A DNA stretch of 64,000 bases. Source: Macrocystis pyrifera. Taxonomy: Eukaryota; Sar; Phaeophyceae; Laminariales; Laminariaceae. The stretch lies in assembly GCA_031763025.1 (NCBI GenBank), contig JASSKH010000003.1:2826501-2890500 (forward strand), written 5' to 3'. The notes beneath the pieces were generated by a model. The model searched no databases. It was not told the DNA's origin and worked only from the letters and a program-made list of their open reading frames with translations. The translations under genes and the position numbers were made by a program. Position 1 is the first letter of the stretch. Each line of letters begins with the position of its first letter. Shown here piece by piece: positions 11,401 through 25,800 of this stretch.

Positions 11401-14400
11401 GCGAGGACGGAGGGGGGGGGGAGAGTCAGCTATGTAAACTCCGGATCTGAGTCGAGACTATTTTAGGAGGGAGATAGGAAAGTAGGGCAAAGACAAATAA
11501 ATAAAAAGAAGAAACAAGTAGAAAGATAATAAAACGGCAATCAAGACCAAGTATGGTGTGTGAACATAAGGGGATACATGCCTTTTGGCTACATCGTGGG
11601 TTCTGCTTACAACATTAGCCCCCCGTAACAATACAACATAGCACAGCAGTAATGATAACAAGCTATGGCAGATACACAAGGGGATACTTGGTTTTTGGGT
11701 CCATCGTGGGTTCTGCATTACCATATTAAATAGGATCTAACAAAGGATCTGATATGAAATAGGATCTATGGTACACACAGAAACCTATATACGTCGCTAT
11801 TTTTATCAACAATTTTTGGTCCTAATTTACTATGGTCCCCCGTTATACTATATACTACGATGTAATACCATGGATTAACACCGAGAAGGTGGAAAAGCAG
11901 GCTCTCTTATTCTTCTTTTTCTTTTTGTGTCATCACTTTTCACTTTCCAGCTCAACTCGTACACTTCGTGCATCACCACCCTGTCTCGACATACGAGGAC
12001 CGTGCATATATTAATATCAACACAAATCGTACTTAGATTTAAAGACATGGGAGGCTTTGGCCCTCAGCGGCCTTCTGAATAAGCCGCGGTCACAGTTGGC
12101 GTCCCTCCTCCCGTTGCCCCCTCCTCCGGTATGCACATACAGTCCGTGCCTTGATTTTCATTTCATCGCGAGAGAGGGAGAGTTCAGCATTTTGCCACTG
12201 CTCGCCCATTTGCATCGAATTTTGCAAACCCGTGCTCTCTATCTCGCATTTCCGGCGGCGGAGCAAAGACTACGCGGTCGGCAGAGTCCGAGCGAGTCCG
12301 AGTCATCGAAGCTCAAGACATCGACTCACAGATCCGAGTCCTTTTGAAGTACTGAGTCCCCAGGGTACCAGACGCTAAGATGACTTGAGTCTTCGCAAGT
12401 CTCCAGGGTACCCGAAGCTGAAATGACTGAGTCCTCGCGAGTACCGCGGGTACCAGAAGCTCAAAAGACAAGGTCGTCGCAAACCGAGATTTCCACCCCC
12501 CATTGCCTCCCAAATCACGTGAGCACCGACCGGGTCACGACTTCGCTCAGAAGTTCGATCGCTGTATCCCCGTCGCTGCTGCACGCGTGGGGATTCAGGG
12601 CTGCGCCAGCCACTCAAGACGTCCCAAGAGCGATAGCCTTCCAGCCGGTGCCGGCAACACGTAGTCTGCCGCTGGCCGCGGCGGTTCTAGGACGACGCGC
12701 GTCGTCGTCGCTCGCTTCGTTGATTGCCCACTGTCACTGGGGTTCGTTGATGCTTTAAGCTTTATCGTTATCTGATTAATGGAACACAGCAGTACGCCAT
12801 TTCTCGGTAGGACCCAAACACGTTTTTCACCGAAACACAAATAATATCAAGTTCGATGTTTATTACGTCGTATTCAATCACGAAAACAAAAACAAAAACA
12901 ATTTTGCGCTACTACTACGGACGGGGCCCGTGTTAAGTTTCAACGAGCAACATGAAAAAATCGAATTGAACAATAAAATTCATAATTGGACTACTGTTGT
13001 GTACAATTCGTGGACAAAAAAAAACTTCTGGACATATAGACACGTTTCATCAGGGAAGTAAGTGCGTTTGGTGTTCTAATCTTTGAAACACGCAAAGGAA
13101 GGGTCAACGAACACCCAAGGGCAACCAACAAGGCGAGCGACGGCCCGCGTCCTCCCCGGAGCGCGCCGCTGCCGGCAAATTATTCATGCCGGCACCATCG
13201 AGGAGCCAATCGCTCTTGATATATCTTGCGGGGGGGGGACGAGGCAGTCTTGGAGCCCCACGCTGAGGGCAGCGACGGCGATGCAGCTACGAGTACAGTA
13301 TCGAAGCTTAAGCTTCGAGAGAGATGTAGTGATGTGGAGGCTGTTCGCGTGTCTTTGGAGGAGGTGGGGCGACGATAAACTGGGTTTGCGGCGGTCTTGT
13401 GTGTTTTTTTTCAGGCGCCGCGGGCGGTCTAGGCTGTGCTAAGGGCCTTCGGAGGCCGCACTGCGGCTGCTCCGGTGGTCCTGCCTCTCGCGATCGTGGC
13501 TTCTCCTCTCTGAACCAGCCGACGACACGGCCTGCTTCGGTGTTCACGTGGAACATGCCATGTCCAGGAGGGCAAACTCCCGAAATAAGATTCGATTTTA
13601 TCCAAAATACATTGTACGTACCTGGTATACATACGTACGAGGTACAGCAGTAGTGTTTTCGGGCTGCGTTGTCAAAATGTGGTTACCTGGTATTACGTAA
13701 ATAATCGCATTTCCCTGTCCCAAAATAAAAATGCCTTCTTCGTGATTCACGTTTTGACCAATCAGAAGCAAATACGATACAACAATTCGTTTTTTTTTTT
13801 AAACGCGATGTTTTGCGATCCTCGTGAAAATAAAAAATAAAAAAACGGGCGAATGAAACCGCTGTATTTCGTATTAGTGTTCGAATATTACCGGTGTTTT
13901 CACGTGTACTACACTGTACAGAAGTTTTGAAACATGAAACGAAACCGCTTCGTGCCGCTTTCGTGCCGATTCCAATGTGCGTACCGGTGTTTTGAAGTCT
14001 AGAACTTGGCAGTCCAGCAGTATGTATGAATATACTGGTGATCGTAATCCTCCGCCACCACCAGTACTTGTGACCCATTTCTTCATTCTACGCTGCTCCC
14101 TACTACTAATACTACCGCTGTGCATACAGCAGTATGATATACCAGTACCAGGCACACAGCACATACAGAAAGCACTGGTACACCAAAAATATAAAACGTG
14201 CATACTGCTGTACCGTTACTTAAGGATAAATGTGGAGGACAGGGTACGTAGATACCGTCAATCTCCGATCACAAATGCCAACCATGAAGATACGTTAACC
14301 GACGTCCGGTCTGTGAGATCCGCCATCACTGATGGACCTTAATAAGGTTTGACGTTCGGGCCATGAAGTCCGAACGCACCAGGGAGAGAAGGGTCCATCG

Positions 14401-17400
14401 GAGAAGGACCCGCACTCTCACAATTTCTATAAATTCTCTCCTTGCGAGACGCGAGGGAGGCTTGTGGAGGCACCCCCTTGCCGCATAACACGAAAGAAAA
14501 CGTGCAACGGAGACAAGGCCGACACCTGCAACGGAGACACCCTCCATATTGGCGTCGACGACGACCCATCCAAGACGAAGACAAGGCCGACACCTGCCAC
14601 GGAGGCACCCTCCATATAAATGCTTTTTGCGTTCGTGAAGCTACAGCAGTCAGAACGTACGAGTACTTGGGCGGACAAACGGCGGATTAACAATAATTTT
14701 CGCCGCCCTATCAATCAATCAACCAACCAATAGGGTCGTTTCACGCAAGCTGCCAGAATCACGCACACCTTCGTACTTCGTACTCCTACGTGTGCATTCA
14801 CTCTCAGGTGACTATTACGGGGGTCCATAGTTAACGGGACCAAATTTTGTTAGTAAAAATAGGCAAATATATAGGTTTTTATGTACACCATAGGTCCTGT
14901 TAACTATGGACCCCCGTAACAATAGGCTATTCAGACGCGTTCTAAGATAGAGGTGGCACATTTCCGCTAAAATGTTTTCTGAATGACGGGGTTCGTCGTT
15001 AACCCCTTTGGTACCGCAGTCCCGATTTGGGGACAAACCAGTCTAATTCCAAGTGATTTGTCCCCAAAACCGGACTGCGGTACTAAAAGGGTTAACCCAA
15101 AATCGTCGGAATGCCAAAATTGTTAAAAAAAATGGCGCTTTTGTATACTTGCTCCATGGGATTATTCATCGGGATGCAGTTTCATTTTTACTCAAGTCAG
15201 TTATCGGGTGAGGTATGGAGCTCCTTAAGGTCAAGTGACGAGCCTCGGAAACTTTAGGGTGGACCTGTATCGTAGAACGCCTCTTCACCGACATTCTGCC
15301 TGATTACTAGTGGTGAATACCGAACGAGAATCAAGCTCGATACGATACCGATAAACGAGACAAAAAAAAAAAAACGATGCGATTTCGATTTTTGATGTAT
15401 CGAAGTCTTCGGTCAGTATCTATCTGCATTCAGCATAAACAAAACACAGGGATTACAGGGGATGACGGAGGGCAATACAAATTCGACACGACACATCGAA
15501 AATTTGATATTTTGATAATATGGAAACATTCGATACGATACTCAACCCTACTGATGACACTCCTGCTGTCCCCTCCGCAGGAAAGGAAGGAATTCGAGAG
15601 GCCATTGTAATGAACTCAAATGCGGAGCTCACCGTGATACAACAGAAATGATCCAGGCTGTGCGAGAACTCTTTTGCTTCTTACGACATAACTACAGTAC
15701 TTCCTCTGTGCCATAAGTAAAGGTCCTTACGAATGCACAGTTATAGACCCTTCACGGCGTCCGATGCTGTGGGCGACAACTTTTTTGGAATCTTCGGTAT
15801 TTTTTTTAGTTGAAACCCGTTTTTTTTATTTTGCATGCACCACCCTGCATGCACGAACGGCCTAAAATAAAATAAAAAAAGTCCAAAAAAGGCCGTATTA
15901 AGCCCTTTTTCCATGGGCTAGAAAGTGAAGGTCCTTAAGGGCGATAACGACTTTAGTGTGGAACATACTGGGGTAACGGTGCGGCAGAAGGCAGGAACGC
16001 TAGAAAGGATGGTAAAACATGATCAGGAGGCCTTCACGAAGACGTGGGACTACCTAGCGGCGCCCACCAGTGACGGCGAGGACATTGACGAAAAAAAAAA
16101 ATCCGGCACTTTTAGCCCCTGGAATACGGCCTTTTTTGGGCCGGTTGAGTTTTTTCGGCCGTTCATGCATGCAGGGTGGTGCATGCAAAATAAAAAAAAA
16201 CGGTTTCCAACTCTAAAAACACCGAGGATTAAAAAACAAATGTCGCCTCGTACGACATCGGACACCGTTAAGGGTCTGTGCAATCTGTAAGGACCTTTCC
16301 TCATGGCACGGAGGAAGTAGGTGCCCTGCACTGCTGCAGCCGTATTCACCAATACTATCAATAAATTGTTTGGCAATACGCTTCCAAGGGTGCCTTTAGT
16401 AGGGTATATACTCTGGGGGTACCCGGGTACATACCCGAGTATGTACTCTGCGGGTACCCGGGTACATATCCGAGTATGTACTCTGCGGGTACCCGGGTAC
16501 ATACCCGATTATGTACTATGTGGATACCCGGATACATACCCGAGCATTACCTATACGACGCGAGTCGACGAAGGAAGAAATAGCTGAAGTCTTCTCGCGA
16601 TATAAATGCAAGGCACAAGCCGTAGAGGGGAGGGGAGGGGGGAGGAGAGCCTGCTTTGTGACCCCAGATCTGAGTTACGACTATATCTGTATACTCGTAG
16701 GAGGGAGAGAGAAAAGCAGGGCCAAGATAATAAATGGGAAGAAAACAAAATACAAATAAAAGACAGAACAACCAGGTTTGGTACCCGGCTACCCCAGAGT
16801 ATGTCCGTACATGCCCCACTAAACAAGCACCGTGTAACACGCAAAGATAACGTACAGGGTGACAAGATAGCATACAGGGTGATAATATAACACGGGTGGT
16901 AAGATGACACACGGGGGATAACATATTACACGGGTTATAATATAACACACGGGGGATAAGATTACACATGGGTGCTAACATATTCAACACACGGGGGATA
17001 ATATTACACATGGGTGATAATACATTTAACACACGGGTGATAAGATAACACACAGGGGATAATATAACACACGGAAACAAGATAACACACGGGTGATAAC
17101 ATAACACACCCCCTGGGACAAATTAATTCCAGAGCCGATTTTCTCGAAACATGCCTTAAGGGTCCAGGGCGCACCCGACGAAAAATGCGGACTTTGAGTC
17201 AAACACGCCCATGAAAAACGCACGTACTCCTCGTGTAAAAAAATCGCGCGCTCACCTGGCCAGGCCTCAGAGTGCGGATCTCCATGTGAAACTTCGTGTC
17301 CTCCAGCGCTCGTCCGGACGCCTTCACCACTCGCAGTTTCACGCCCTCCGGTTTCAACACTCCGTGCGTGTGCATTGTCTGATGGGGAGTCGGGGGCGAA

Positions 17401-20400
17401 AGGCGTTTTGTTTAGTGAGTGCCGTGCTTGCGTGTGGCTCTTCTCCATCTATTGCTACGGCAAATGCGGGATAACGTCTCCTCCGCGCCCAGCAACAGGC
17501 GAGAGGCACTGCCTGCTGTTGCTTTTCATTTGTCGTCAGTGGTATAAAACGGGGGCACATCTTGGACCTCACAGCTGATAATTTCTTTTTGTTTTTGCTT
17601 GTTCATATAATACAAGGTTTCTGCATCTTACGCAGCCTCGGTCATATTGGAAGGGTTGTTCACTGGCTCGGGTCAAACCTTGCGGGCCAGGTCGGGGATG
17701 ACCCGACCCGTCCCGTAAGAGTTTGAAAACTTCCTGACCCGACCCGACCCGTGAGACAAAAATAAAATCATGACATGACCCGTGAAAAGCCCTGCAAAAT
17801 TGCAACTGTAGCCGAGTACTGCTGTCTGTGCACTCTGGTAGAAAAAAGTCGGACGGCGCGGATCTCCAGCTGCAGATTTTCAAAACGCACTCGTACAGGG
17901 TATCCGGCGTCACGCAGCTCAAAAGAAAGGCATGCCCTACACTTGAGGCGGTCATGAACATCACTAGTACAAGGTATCAAGTACCTGGCAGACAAGTTCG
18001 GGGCGGGAACAAAAAAAGTAAGTCCGGGTCGGTTTCGCCTCTCTTTTCACTGGAAACCCCAAAACGCGAGGGTGGGTTTTCCGGGCAAATTTACACGTCA
18101 CGGGACAGCTTACGCGGACTCTAATTGCGCGCCGCGCAATGTATGTAAAACCCCTGTTCTGGCAGATACTGGAGCAATGTATAGTCATTCCCATTGACTA
18201 GAGCCAACTTTTATGAGAATCCTCGGCAGACATCGATCGACAAAACCAACGACACCGTCATGAAATCTGAACGGAATGCGCTGGTTAAGGTCTCCGACCC
18301 AGCCTAGTGTCACAGTGCTGACACCTCGGTCGGTGATATATGGTGTGGGCTGACCAGGCGTCTGATAAAAAACATTTTGGCACTGGTCTGTAGAAGACAG
18401 ACGACAAAAAATCTCTACTCCTCTCCGATGGCAAAATATAGACCATTTTTCAGGTTTGACATCGATCGACAAACCCAACGATTACGTCACGAACTCTGAA
18501 TGAAGCGCGCTGGTTAGAGGCTCCGACCCACACTAGTATCACAGTTCTCACACCTCGGTCGGTGATTTGTGGCGTGGGTGGGCCAGGCGTCTACCAAAAA
18601 GATATTTGGCAGCTGGTGTGTAGAAAACAGACGACAAAAAAACTCTCGATTCCACTCCGTTGGCACGAAACAGAACTTTTTGAAAGCTTTGACGAAGAGC
18701 ATACGACGCCGCGGCCAACCTCTCGCCCCCTAGACCACGGATTCCAATTATACCTCCCAGGCCATAATTTACACTCATTGGCCTTGCCCGGTACCAAGCT
18801 CGTTGATCGTGGGTGGAATATACGTCGAGATCGAAGGTCAATCGTCGCGTGACTGCGGGTGTGTGCGAGCTGCGAGCTGTGTCTTTCTTCTTCTAGTTTG
18901 TGTGCGGCGTGATTTCACATGGTTCCCGTGGTTCCCGTTAATACAGCGATTTTATTGGAGGATGGCTCCCGTCGTTCGCGTTATTTCAGCCATTTGATTG
19001 GAAGATAGCTGGTGTCAACTGCCCCGTGTTATTTTAGACTTGCCAGGGTGGGTACTGGAATCAGGTGCGAGTGTACTCGATTGAATATATACGCGGGGCA
19101 AGGACACAAGAAAGCATCAACTTACCGCCGGCGCCGTTGCGCTGGTGTGCGAACTTGCAAACCGTTACTGACTGTTGTAGCACACAACTGTACTGCCGCA
19201 GTACAGCAGCAGCAGAGGAACTACTGCTTGTAGTACAGCAGTAGAATGCTACTGCCTGTAGTACAGCAGTAGAAAGCTACTGCTTGTAGTACAGCAGTAG
19301 AAGCTACTGCTTGTATACAGGACTGCAGCAGAAACTACTGCTGAAGGTAGTACAGCAGCAGCAGCAGCAGGAGGCAACTCTAGTGCACGCGCGTGGTTAC
19401 AGGCGTATGGTGATTTTACAGTAGCTTCATTTAGGTACCCAAAGGATCCACTCACAAAGGCACACTGTGTCCAAATAGGGCGCGAGGCGTTGGTGAGATG
19501 CTACATCGGCATGAACGAAGTGAAGTCCGAGACCCGCATGGTGCGTGGCAGAAACTTACACACTCCGGTAGTGTAGCTAAAAGTTGGTGCGACACCCAGT
19601 CGAGCAGCCACACAACAAGAAACAACGACGACCACAACCACAACAGAAAGACCACGCATAATATAAAAAACGCCTCCTGGGCGAAGAAAACAAACCAGAA
19701 ACGCGGTACTGCTGTTGTCTGCACCACGATAGAGCAATAAACATTGTATAGGTAGCTGTCGCGAGGAACTCGTGCAGCAGGATATTTGTAACTGTCGTCA
19801 ACTTGTGTGCGTTGGTGGACGGTGGACGGTAGTTGTCGATGCTGTCTCGTCGCTGCATGTTACGCGTACTGCAGTCACAAGACAGGTTCCAAGGTGTGGA
19901 AATAAAAGAAAAAAGCACGAGCCCATTTCCCCAGTCTCGACCGAGAAGACCCCAGGAATAAAACGTATACCTAGGTACATGCGCACGTAAAAGAGCTGCC
20001 CGGTACGTCACGCGCGTGGACTTGTACGTAAGTACTTGTAACAGGTCGAGGAATCAGCGGGGCACCACTCTTGCATCCACCCCGCCCGCTTGACTTTAGT
20101 AATCAACAAAGAGCAGTTTTTCCTACAAGTGAAGTGGAGTCCTGCCTTATGCCTTTGTGCAACGACGGTCCAGGCCACGGAGATGAACGAAAGAATACAG
20201 GAGAGCGCTTGTGTGGAACACAACCCAAAGCCAAAACACACACCGTACACATTCGCACATAACATGACACACATGCACATACGTATATACAACCAACATA
20301 CACAAGCAAGCACACACGCACGTACCCGGTACATAGGGTATACGTATACAAGAGGTAGGTACATAGGCAGAAACACCTTCGTACGTATGTATTGGCACAC

Positions 20401-22845
20401 ACGAACACACATACCAAGTACATACACAAACGTACACAAAAACGCGCACTGCACACACAACCACACCACACCACACCACACAACACGCAGCCAACACCTG
20501 CAGCAGTACGCCACACACACGAAAAGGACCAGCCCCTCACCGACAACAATGCTACCAGGTACATATACACCAAGTACGTACGAGACCGGTCTTTCTGGGC
20601 GCGTCAAGGCTGGGCGCGTCAAGGCCTCTTTTGGCCTTGACATATACCAGGTATATACTATTAATAGTTTTAGTATATAGGGGGCGCTTAGTCAAGGGGT
20701 AAGTCAAACCGCGGTCTACCGGTCTTTTTGGACGCGTCAAGGGCTCTTTCGGCCTTAATGTTCTAATTGCAGTGTCGGGGAGCGGTCGGTCAAGGGGTCA
20801 AACCGCGTTCTCTTACAGTATGTCGCGTTCTTAAGGCCTCCTTTGGCCTTGAAAAGCTATTTTTAAGAGCGAAAAAAAAAAAAATATAATTTGGACGACA
20901 CAAAAAACAAATGAGCCCTTTCGAGTTGCGTGAAGCGCCCGACGTACCTGGTACGACGTATGCCGTCCGGATGCACACAAGTTGACGACGACAGTCGAAA
21001 ATGTCCTGCTGTGCAAGTTCTTAGCGACAGCTATACTATCTAGAGTGTAGCGGAGCGGTCAGTCAAGGGTCAAACCGCCGTCGCCGATACCCCTCTGGCC
21101 GGCCGGCAACACATCCCATTACCTGATACCGGTATACCGGTAGCATGTTTGCTCACCAGGATATCCCGCTCATCTCTCCTAGTTGCCCTAAGCGCAGGAA
21201 CGAGCCCATCTGCTGACGGCGCCCTAGCACAGCCGTCGCGCAGAGCTCTCGACATCTTCACCCTAGCGCTAGTATGCCGCGGGTTCTCTCGCTCCCCATC
21301 GTGCGACTTTCGCGACCGCCTCATCCCCTTGCTCCCCGCCCTACCCCCCCCTTTACTGCTGCCGATGCTGCTCCGAGAACCCTTCAGATAACGAGGCGGG
21401 GTTTGCATCATTAGGGAAGGCGGTAAATGGGGCGTAGCGCGGGGGGTGGCCGTGATGGCGGTGAGGGTCACGAAAAAAATACTATTGCTTCCTTCTGGAC
21501 CTCTCTGGACGGCGGGGTGGGGAGGGGGGGGGGGGCGGGGGGGGGGCGAGCGTGGGTGTAAAGTTGACGAACGTGGGTGTACAAGTTCACGTTCTACACA
21601 GCAGTCAGCTCGACCAATCTCTTGGAAAAAAAATACGTACAGCATGTGATAGCTGTCGCTACAGGTACTCGTACATATTATTAACAATAGAAATTCCCGC
21701 AGCAAGAGACTTTTCAAGGGTCGGCAACTTGTGTGCGTTGGCGGAGGGTAGCACTAATACTGTACTAGACATCGACGTTTGATTGAACGCTGTGTACCCA
21801 AAAATTCGCATACACACGCAAACTGCAGTGAGATTATCGCTCCGCTGAAAGGAGCCGCTCCGCGATAAAGCACTTTCAGAAGACGATATACACTACAAGG
21901 TACAGTACTCGTAGCGAGTTCCAGGCGGGTCCATCGAATCAAATATTATCTTTCGACGGATAACCTGAACCGGCCCCTACTCGAATAAAGCATGCACTTC
22001 AAAAGGAACTCCGCGGAGCCATTCGTGGCCACGCCAAATGCGACCACGCCCCCCCCCGCCCCTGCTCCCCGCAACAGCACACCGGCAAAAACCTCCACAA
22101 ACTTTTAACAAATCGTGACCACGAAAACAAGCAGTACCATCATGTGCATACCGTGTTGCTCTCGCCGCCCTTGGAATGTCTCTCGTTGCCCCTAGAGTGC
22201 TTCTTCACCTTCCCCCTCTTCGACCCTTTCCCCCCACCGTCCTCCCCCCCCCCGCCACTCCCCTTCCCAATACCCAGGAGACCTCCCAAGCTCTCCAACA
22301 TTCCCCCGGGAGCCCAACCGACCCCTCCCGCCCACCTCCCCGACCCCACATCCGTCTCGCTGTTATCCAGCGACGCTCGTCGCGCTCGAAACGACCCCGA
22401 TCGCTTTTTGGCCGCGTGTTCCACCGCCTTCGCCTGCGACACCGTGGTAGACTGGAGGTACCGCGGGCTAGGCAGACCCGCAGCGGTGGCCGAGTTAGAG
22501 CTGTAAGCTCGACCACGACCGCGACTACCGCTATCGTCACCACCCCCCCCCCCACCTCGCCCAGCGCTGTCAAGCCACGGCGTGTCGAGGGGGAACGATA
22601 GCGGGAGCTTAAGCGCTGGCGGCTTGATGCTGAGAGGGGTACGGGGGGACACCATGACCGCGGCGGCGGAGGCGGTGGCGGCGGCTGCTGCTGCCGCGGC
22701 GGAGGCGGTGGTGGCGCGGGTGGGGGAGGGGACGTCGGCAGCGCTATGTGTGGTGTGTCTGCCCTTTGCCTTCGCTGTGTAGATCACTCGCGACGAGAGC
22801 GGGGTACCCTATGAGCAGGAGGCGTGTTGGGCGGCGACGGCGGCG

Positions 22846-22878
<33 letters not shown>

Positions 22879-25800
22879 GCGAGGAGAAGGGTCGGTATGG
22901 GCGGGGAACGGTCGGTGTGGGTCGGAAACGGCCGGGCAGGATTGGCAAGGAGCACTCGCAGTCGGTGGCGGCACGTCTTGCTTGAATTGTCAATAAATGT
23001 ACAACAGCTACACACCGATCATACTGATTGGCCCTTTTAGTACCGCAGTCCCGTTTTGTGGACAAACCAGTCAAATTCTAAGCAGTTTGTCCCCAAAACG
23101 GGACTGACTGCAGTCCTAAAATGGTCAAGACCTTGTCGATACTCTCCTTTTTTCCTGGGTGTTGTGTACATGATACCTGGTACCGGTACAATATACCGAG
23201 TACGAGGTACCTGGTATACTCGCAACTGGCGTGGGGTTGTGCGGCGCGGAGCGGTGTGGTGTGGTGTGCCAGCGATGACGCGGGAGACTAAACAAAAAGT
23301 AGCCGATGGTTGTTGCCCGTGGCGGTACAAGGAGGGCACTATTACGGGGGACCATAGTAAATAGGACCAAATTTTGTTAGTAAAAATAGGTAAGCATATA
23401 GGTTTTTATGTGTACTGTAGGTCCTGTTAACTATGGACCCCCGTAATACTACCCGCTACGATTGATTTCTGCATAGATGTACGAGGAAAAGACGATTAAT
23501 AACGCGCACTCAATGAATGAATTCCCTCTGTTTTTACATGAGCACAGCAGCAGCAGCGGTGGCTGCCCCCCAAGGGTACGTTCTGCTGCAGTACTGCGAA
23601 GGCCCCAACACTACGTAATCTGATAGCAGCAGTAGATTCTGCAGGTTGATTTAGTCCAAAGGCCAGAAACAAATCCAAAGAGTGGAGTTTAGAAAGTATC
23701 ACGGATCGCCTGCTTTCATTTCCTCGACAGCGGTGCGCTGTTTTTTCGATGCGGGCATATTAGAACATGTTCGGCGCAGGCACCACAATGCTCAAACCCT
23801 CTCAGAGCTGCGGTCCGGTTTTGGGGACAAACCACTCAAATTCTTAAACAATTTGTCCTTAAAACGGGACTGCGATACTGAAAAGGGTCAAGAGAGTTGA
23901 AAATCTTAACGGTACACGAAGGCATGTATAATTATGTTCGAAGCTGGGTACCGCGCTCGTTTAGTAACAGCACTCCATGCAAAAGCAAGGACGAAGCGAA
24001 AACTACCGCGTCGGACGCAACAGCACAACTATCCTGCTGCTGCTGCTGCTGCTGCTGATGTGCTACTTACTCAACATCTACACAAATTGTTGGGTGTTTC
24101 TAGGCAGTACTAAAAGCAGTTGTGTCTTGTCTTCACAATATAATAGCATTCACGATACCACGGCGGTGCGATGAAAGTTTGTGTTAACCTTGCCATTCTG
24201 CTTCGAAGAAAAAGAGAAGACACCTATGGTACCTGTTGGTTGCGTTTATATCACAGATCATACATAGCTGTGAGACATCTGCTGGTACATACTTCGTACC
24301 AGGTATATGATACCTGGTATACCAAGGTACTTCGTACCAGGTGCCTGGTAAGTCGTACCAGGGTACGTACTATGAATAATACGGGGGACCGTAGTAAATA
24401 GGACCTACGGTAGACACAAAAAACTATATACTTCTCTATTTTTACGAACAATATTTGGTCCTATTTACTATGGTCCCCCGTATTAATATCAAGTACGTAG
24501 GTGTTGCTCTTGTGCTGTTTTTTGTCGTAAAATAAAATGTGGAATACCACACAGCGAGTGCCTGGTGTTCTGGTGTTCGGTGTCGTCCGTATCGTATCGT
24601 GTCTATCGGTGTATCACAGATCACAGGGAAAAGGTCAAAGGGAGGTACGTCCCTCTGGTTTTTCGGTCATTAGGGGGTATAGGCTAAACACGCCCACGGC
24701 AGGCGCTCCCACATGCCCAACCCTGCCTCAAACGCAATTCCGACGCGCTGGCGAGACGCCTGGAGCCCATGCCGAGCGCACCATGGGTAGTCCTGCTGTA
24801 GCTGTCTCCTGGCCCGTTTGTCCAAAATCAACCCAAAAGCGCCATAACATTTCATGTACTCGTTCGTATGCGCGTGACAGCAGCGAGCACTCCTACTGGG
24901 CAGGCAGTGGGGGACTTAAAGTACGTTTACGTCTACTACTGCTGCATTTGTGCGTGATGTGCGGGTATTTACACATGAACACGATATATACTGCTGTACA
25001 TACCTTTTTTGACCCATTCTTTGCTCTTGGGTGTGTGCTTTTGGCGCCGGTCGGGGGATAGAAGCTGAACTCTGTAAACAAGCGTCGCAATCGTAATCGA
25101 ACCCTACAGGCGCTGCCAAAATTGCACGACGAGTCGTATCGCGTACCGAATATCAAGGGGATAAAATAGCTTACCTGCCCATGTGTTGCGAACGAGCTGC
25201 GCACGCATGCATACAAACGGGACAGGGAGTGCTACTGCTGCTGTCCTGCTGTAATACCTTTACCTTTACATCCATATTAGACGTACATGGCCGTTGGATA
25301 TATATATATTCTCAGCAGAGAAACGAGTACGTACAAAACATAACAAAGGTGAGACGTCAGATCATACTCTAGGCTATCATCAATCGTCGCCAATCGGACG
25401 GGACACAATGACCCAACCGCCATCACCGGCAGACAAACTGGCCGAGGGACCTAAACGCTCTGGCTCCCCGTCCAGCAGCAGCAACAGCAGCAACAGCAGC
25501 AGCAGCGAGAGAAGGTCTATCTTCCTCTCTTCAGGACCTGCTGAAACTTTCATTCATGCCTCTCTTGAAAAGTTTAGTTTTTCAGTAATGAACTTCGAGG
25601 CTGGAGATGGTACAGGACATCATGTCCCACTTCAATTATCAAAAGCGAGGTTCAGCTCTCGGTCTCCCCTCGGCGTAACGACGAGATGAAACCAAGCGTA
25701 TCACCATCAGCAACAACAATAACAAAACGTCAATCACAGCAGCAGCAGGCAGCAGCCATTCGTACACGGAACGACGATAACGAACAGCCATCCTCTCCTG

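Noticed and set aside
13083-13653. Plus frames with Arg/Gly-rich content
   Set aside because: Located in an inverted-repeat element; no consistent exon boundaries.
16850-17110. Regular ~20-bp repeats resembling a CRISPR array
   Set aside because: Units are degenerate and contiguous, with no unique spacers, in a eukaryotic context.
20090-20680. 196-codon plus frame and 211-codon minus frame
   Set aside because: Low-complexity CA/GT microsatellite and satellite sequence, no splice or start context.
22144-22601. Plus-strand frames opposite PX exon 2
   Set aside because: Shadows of the GC-rich minus exon, which has matching splice phases.
24537-25061. 174-codon plus frame
   Set aside because: Begins in a repeat-flanked region, mixed composition, no recognisable motif; a minus frame in the same place is equally plausible.
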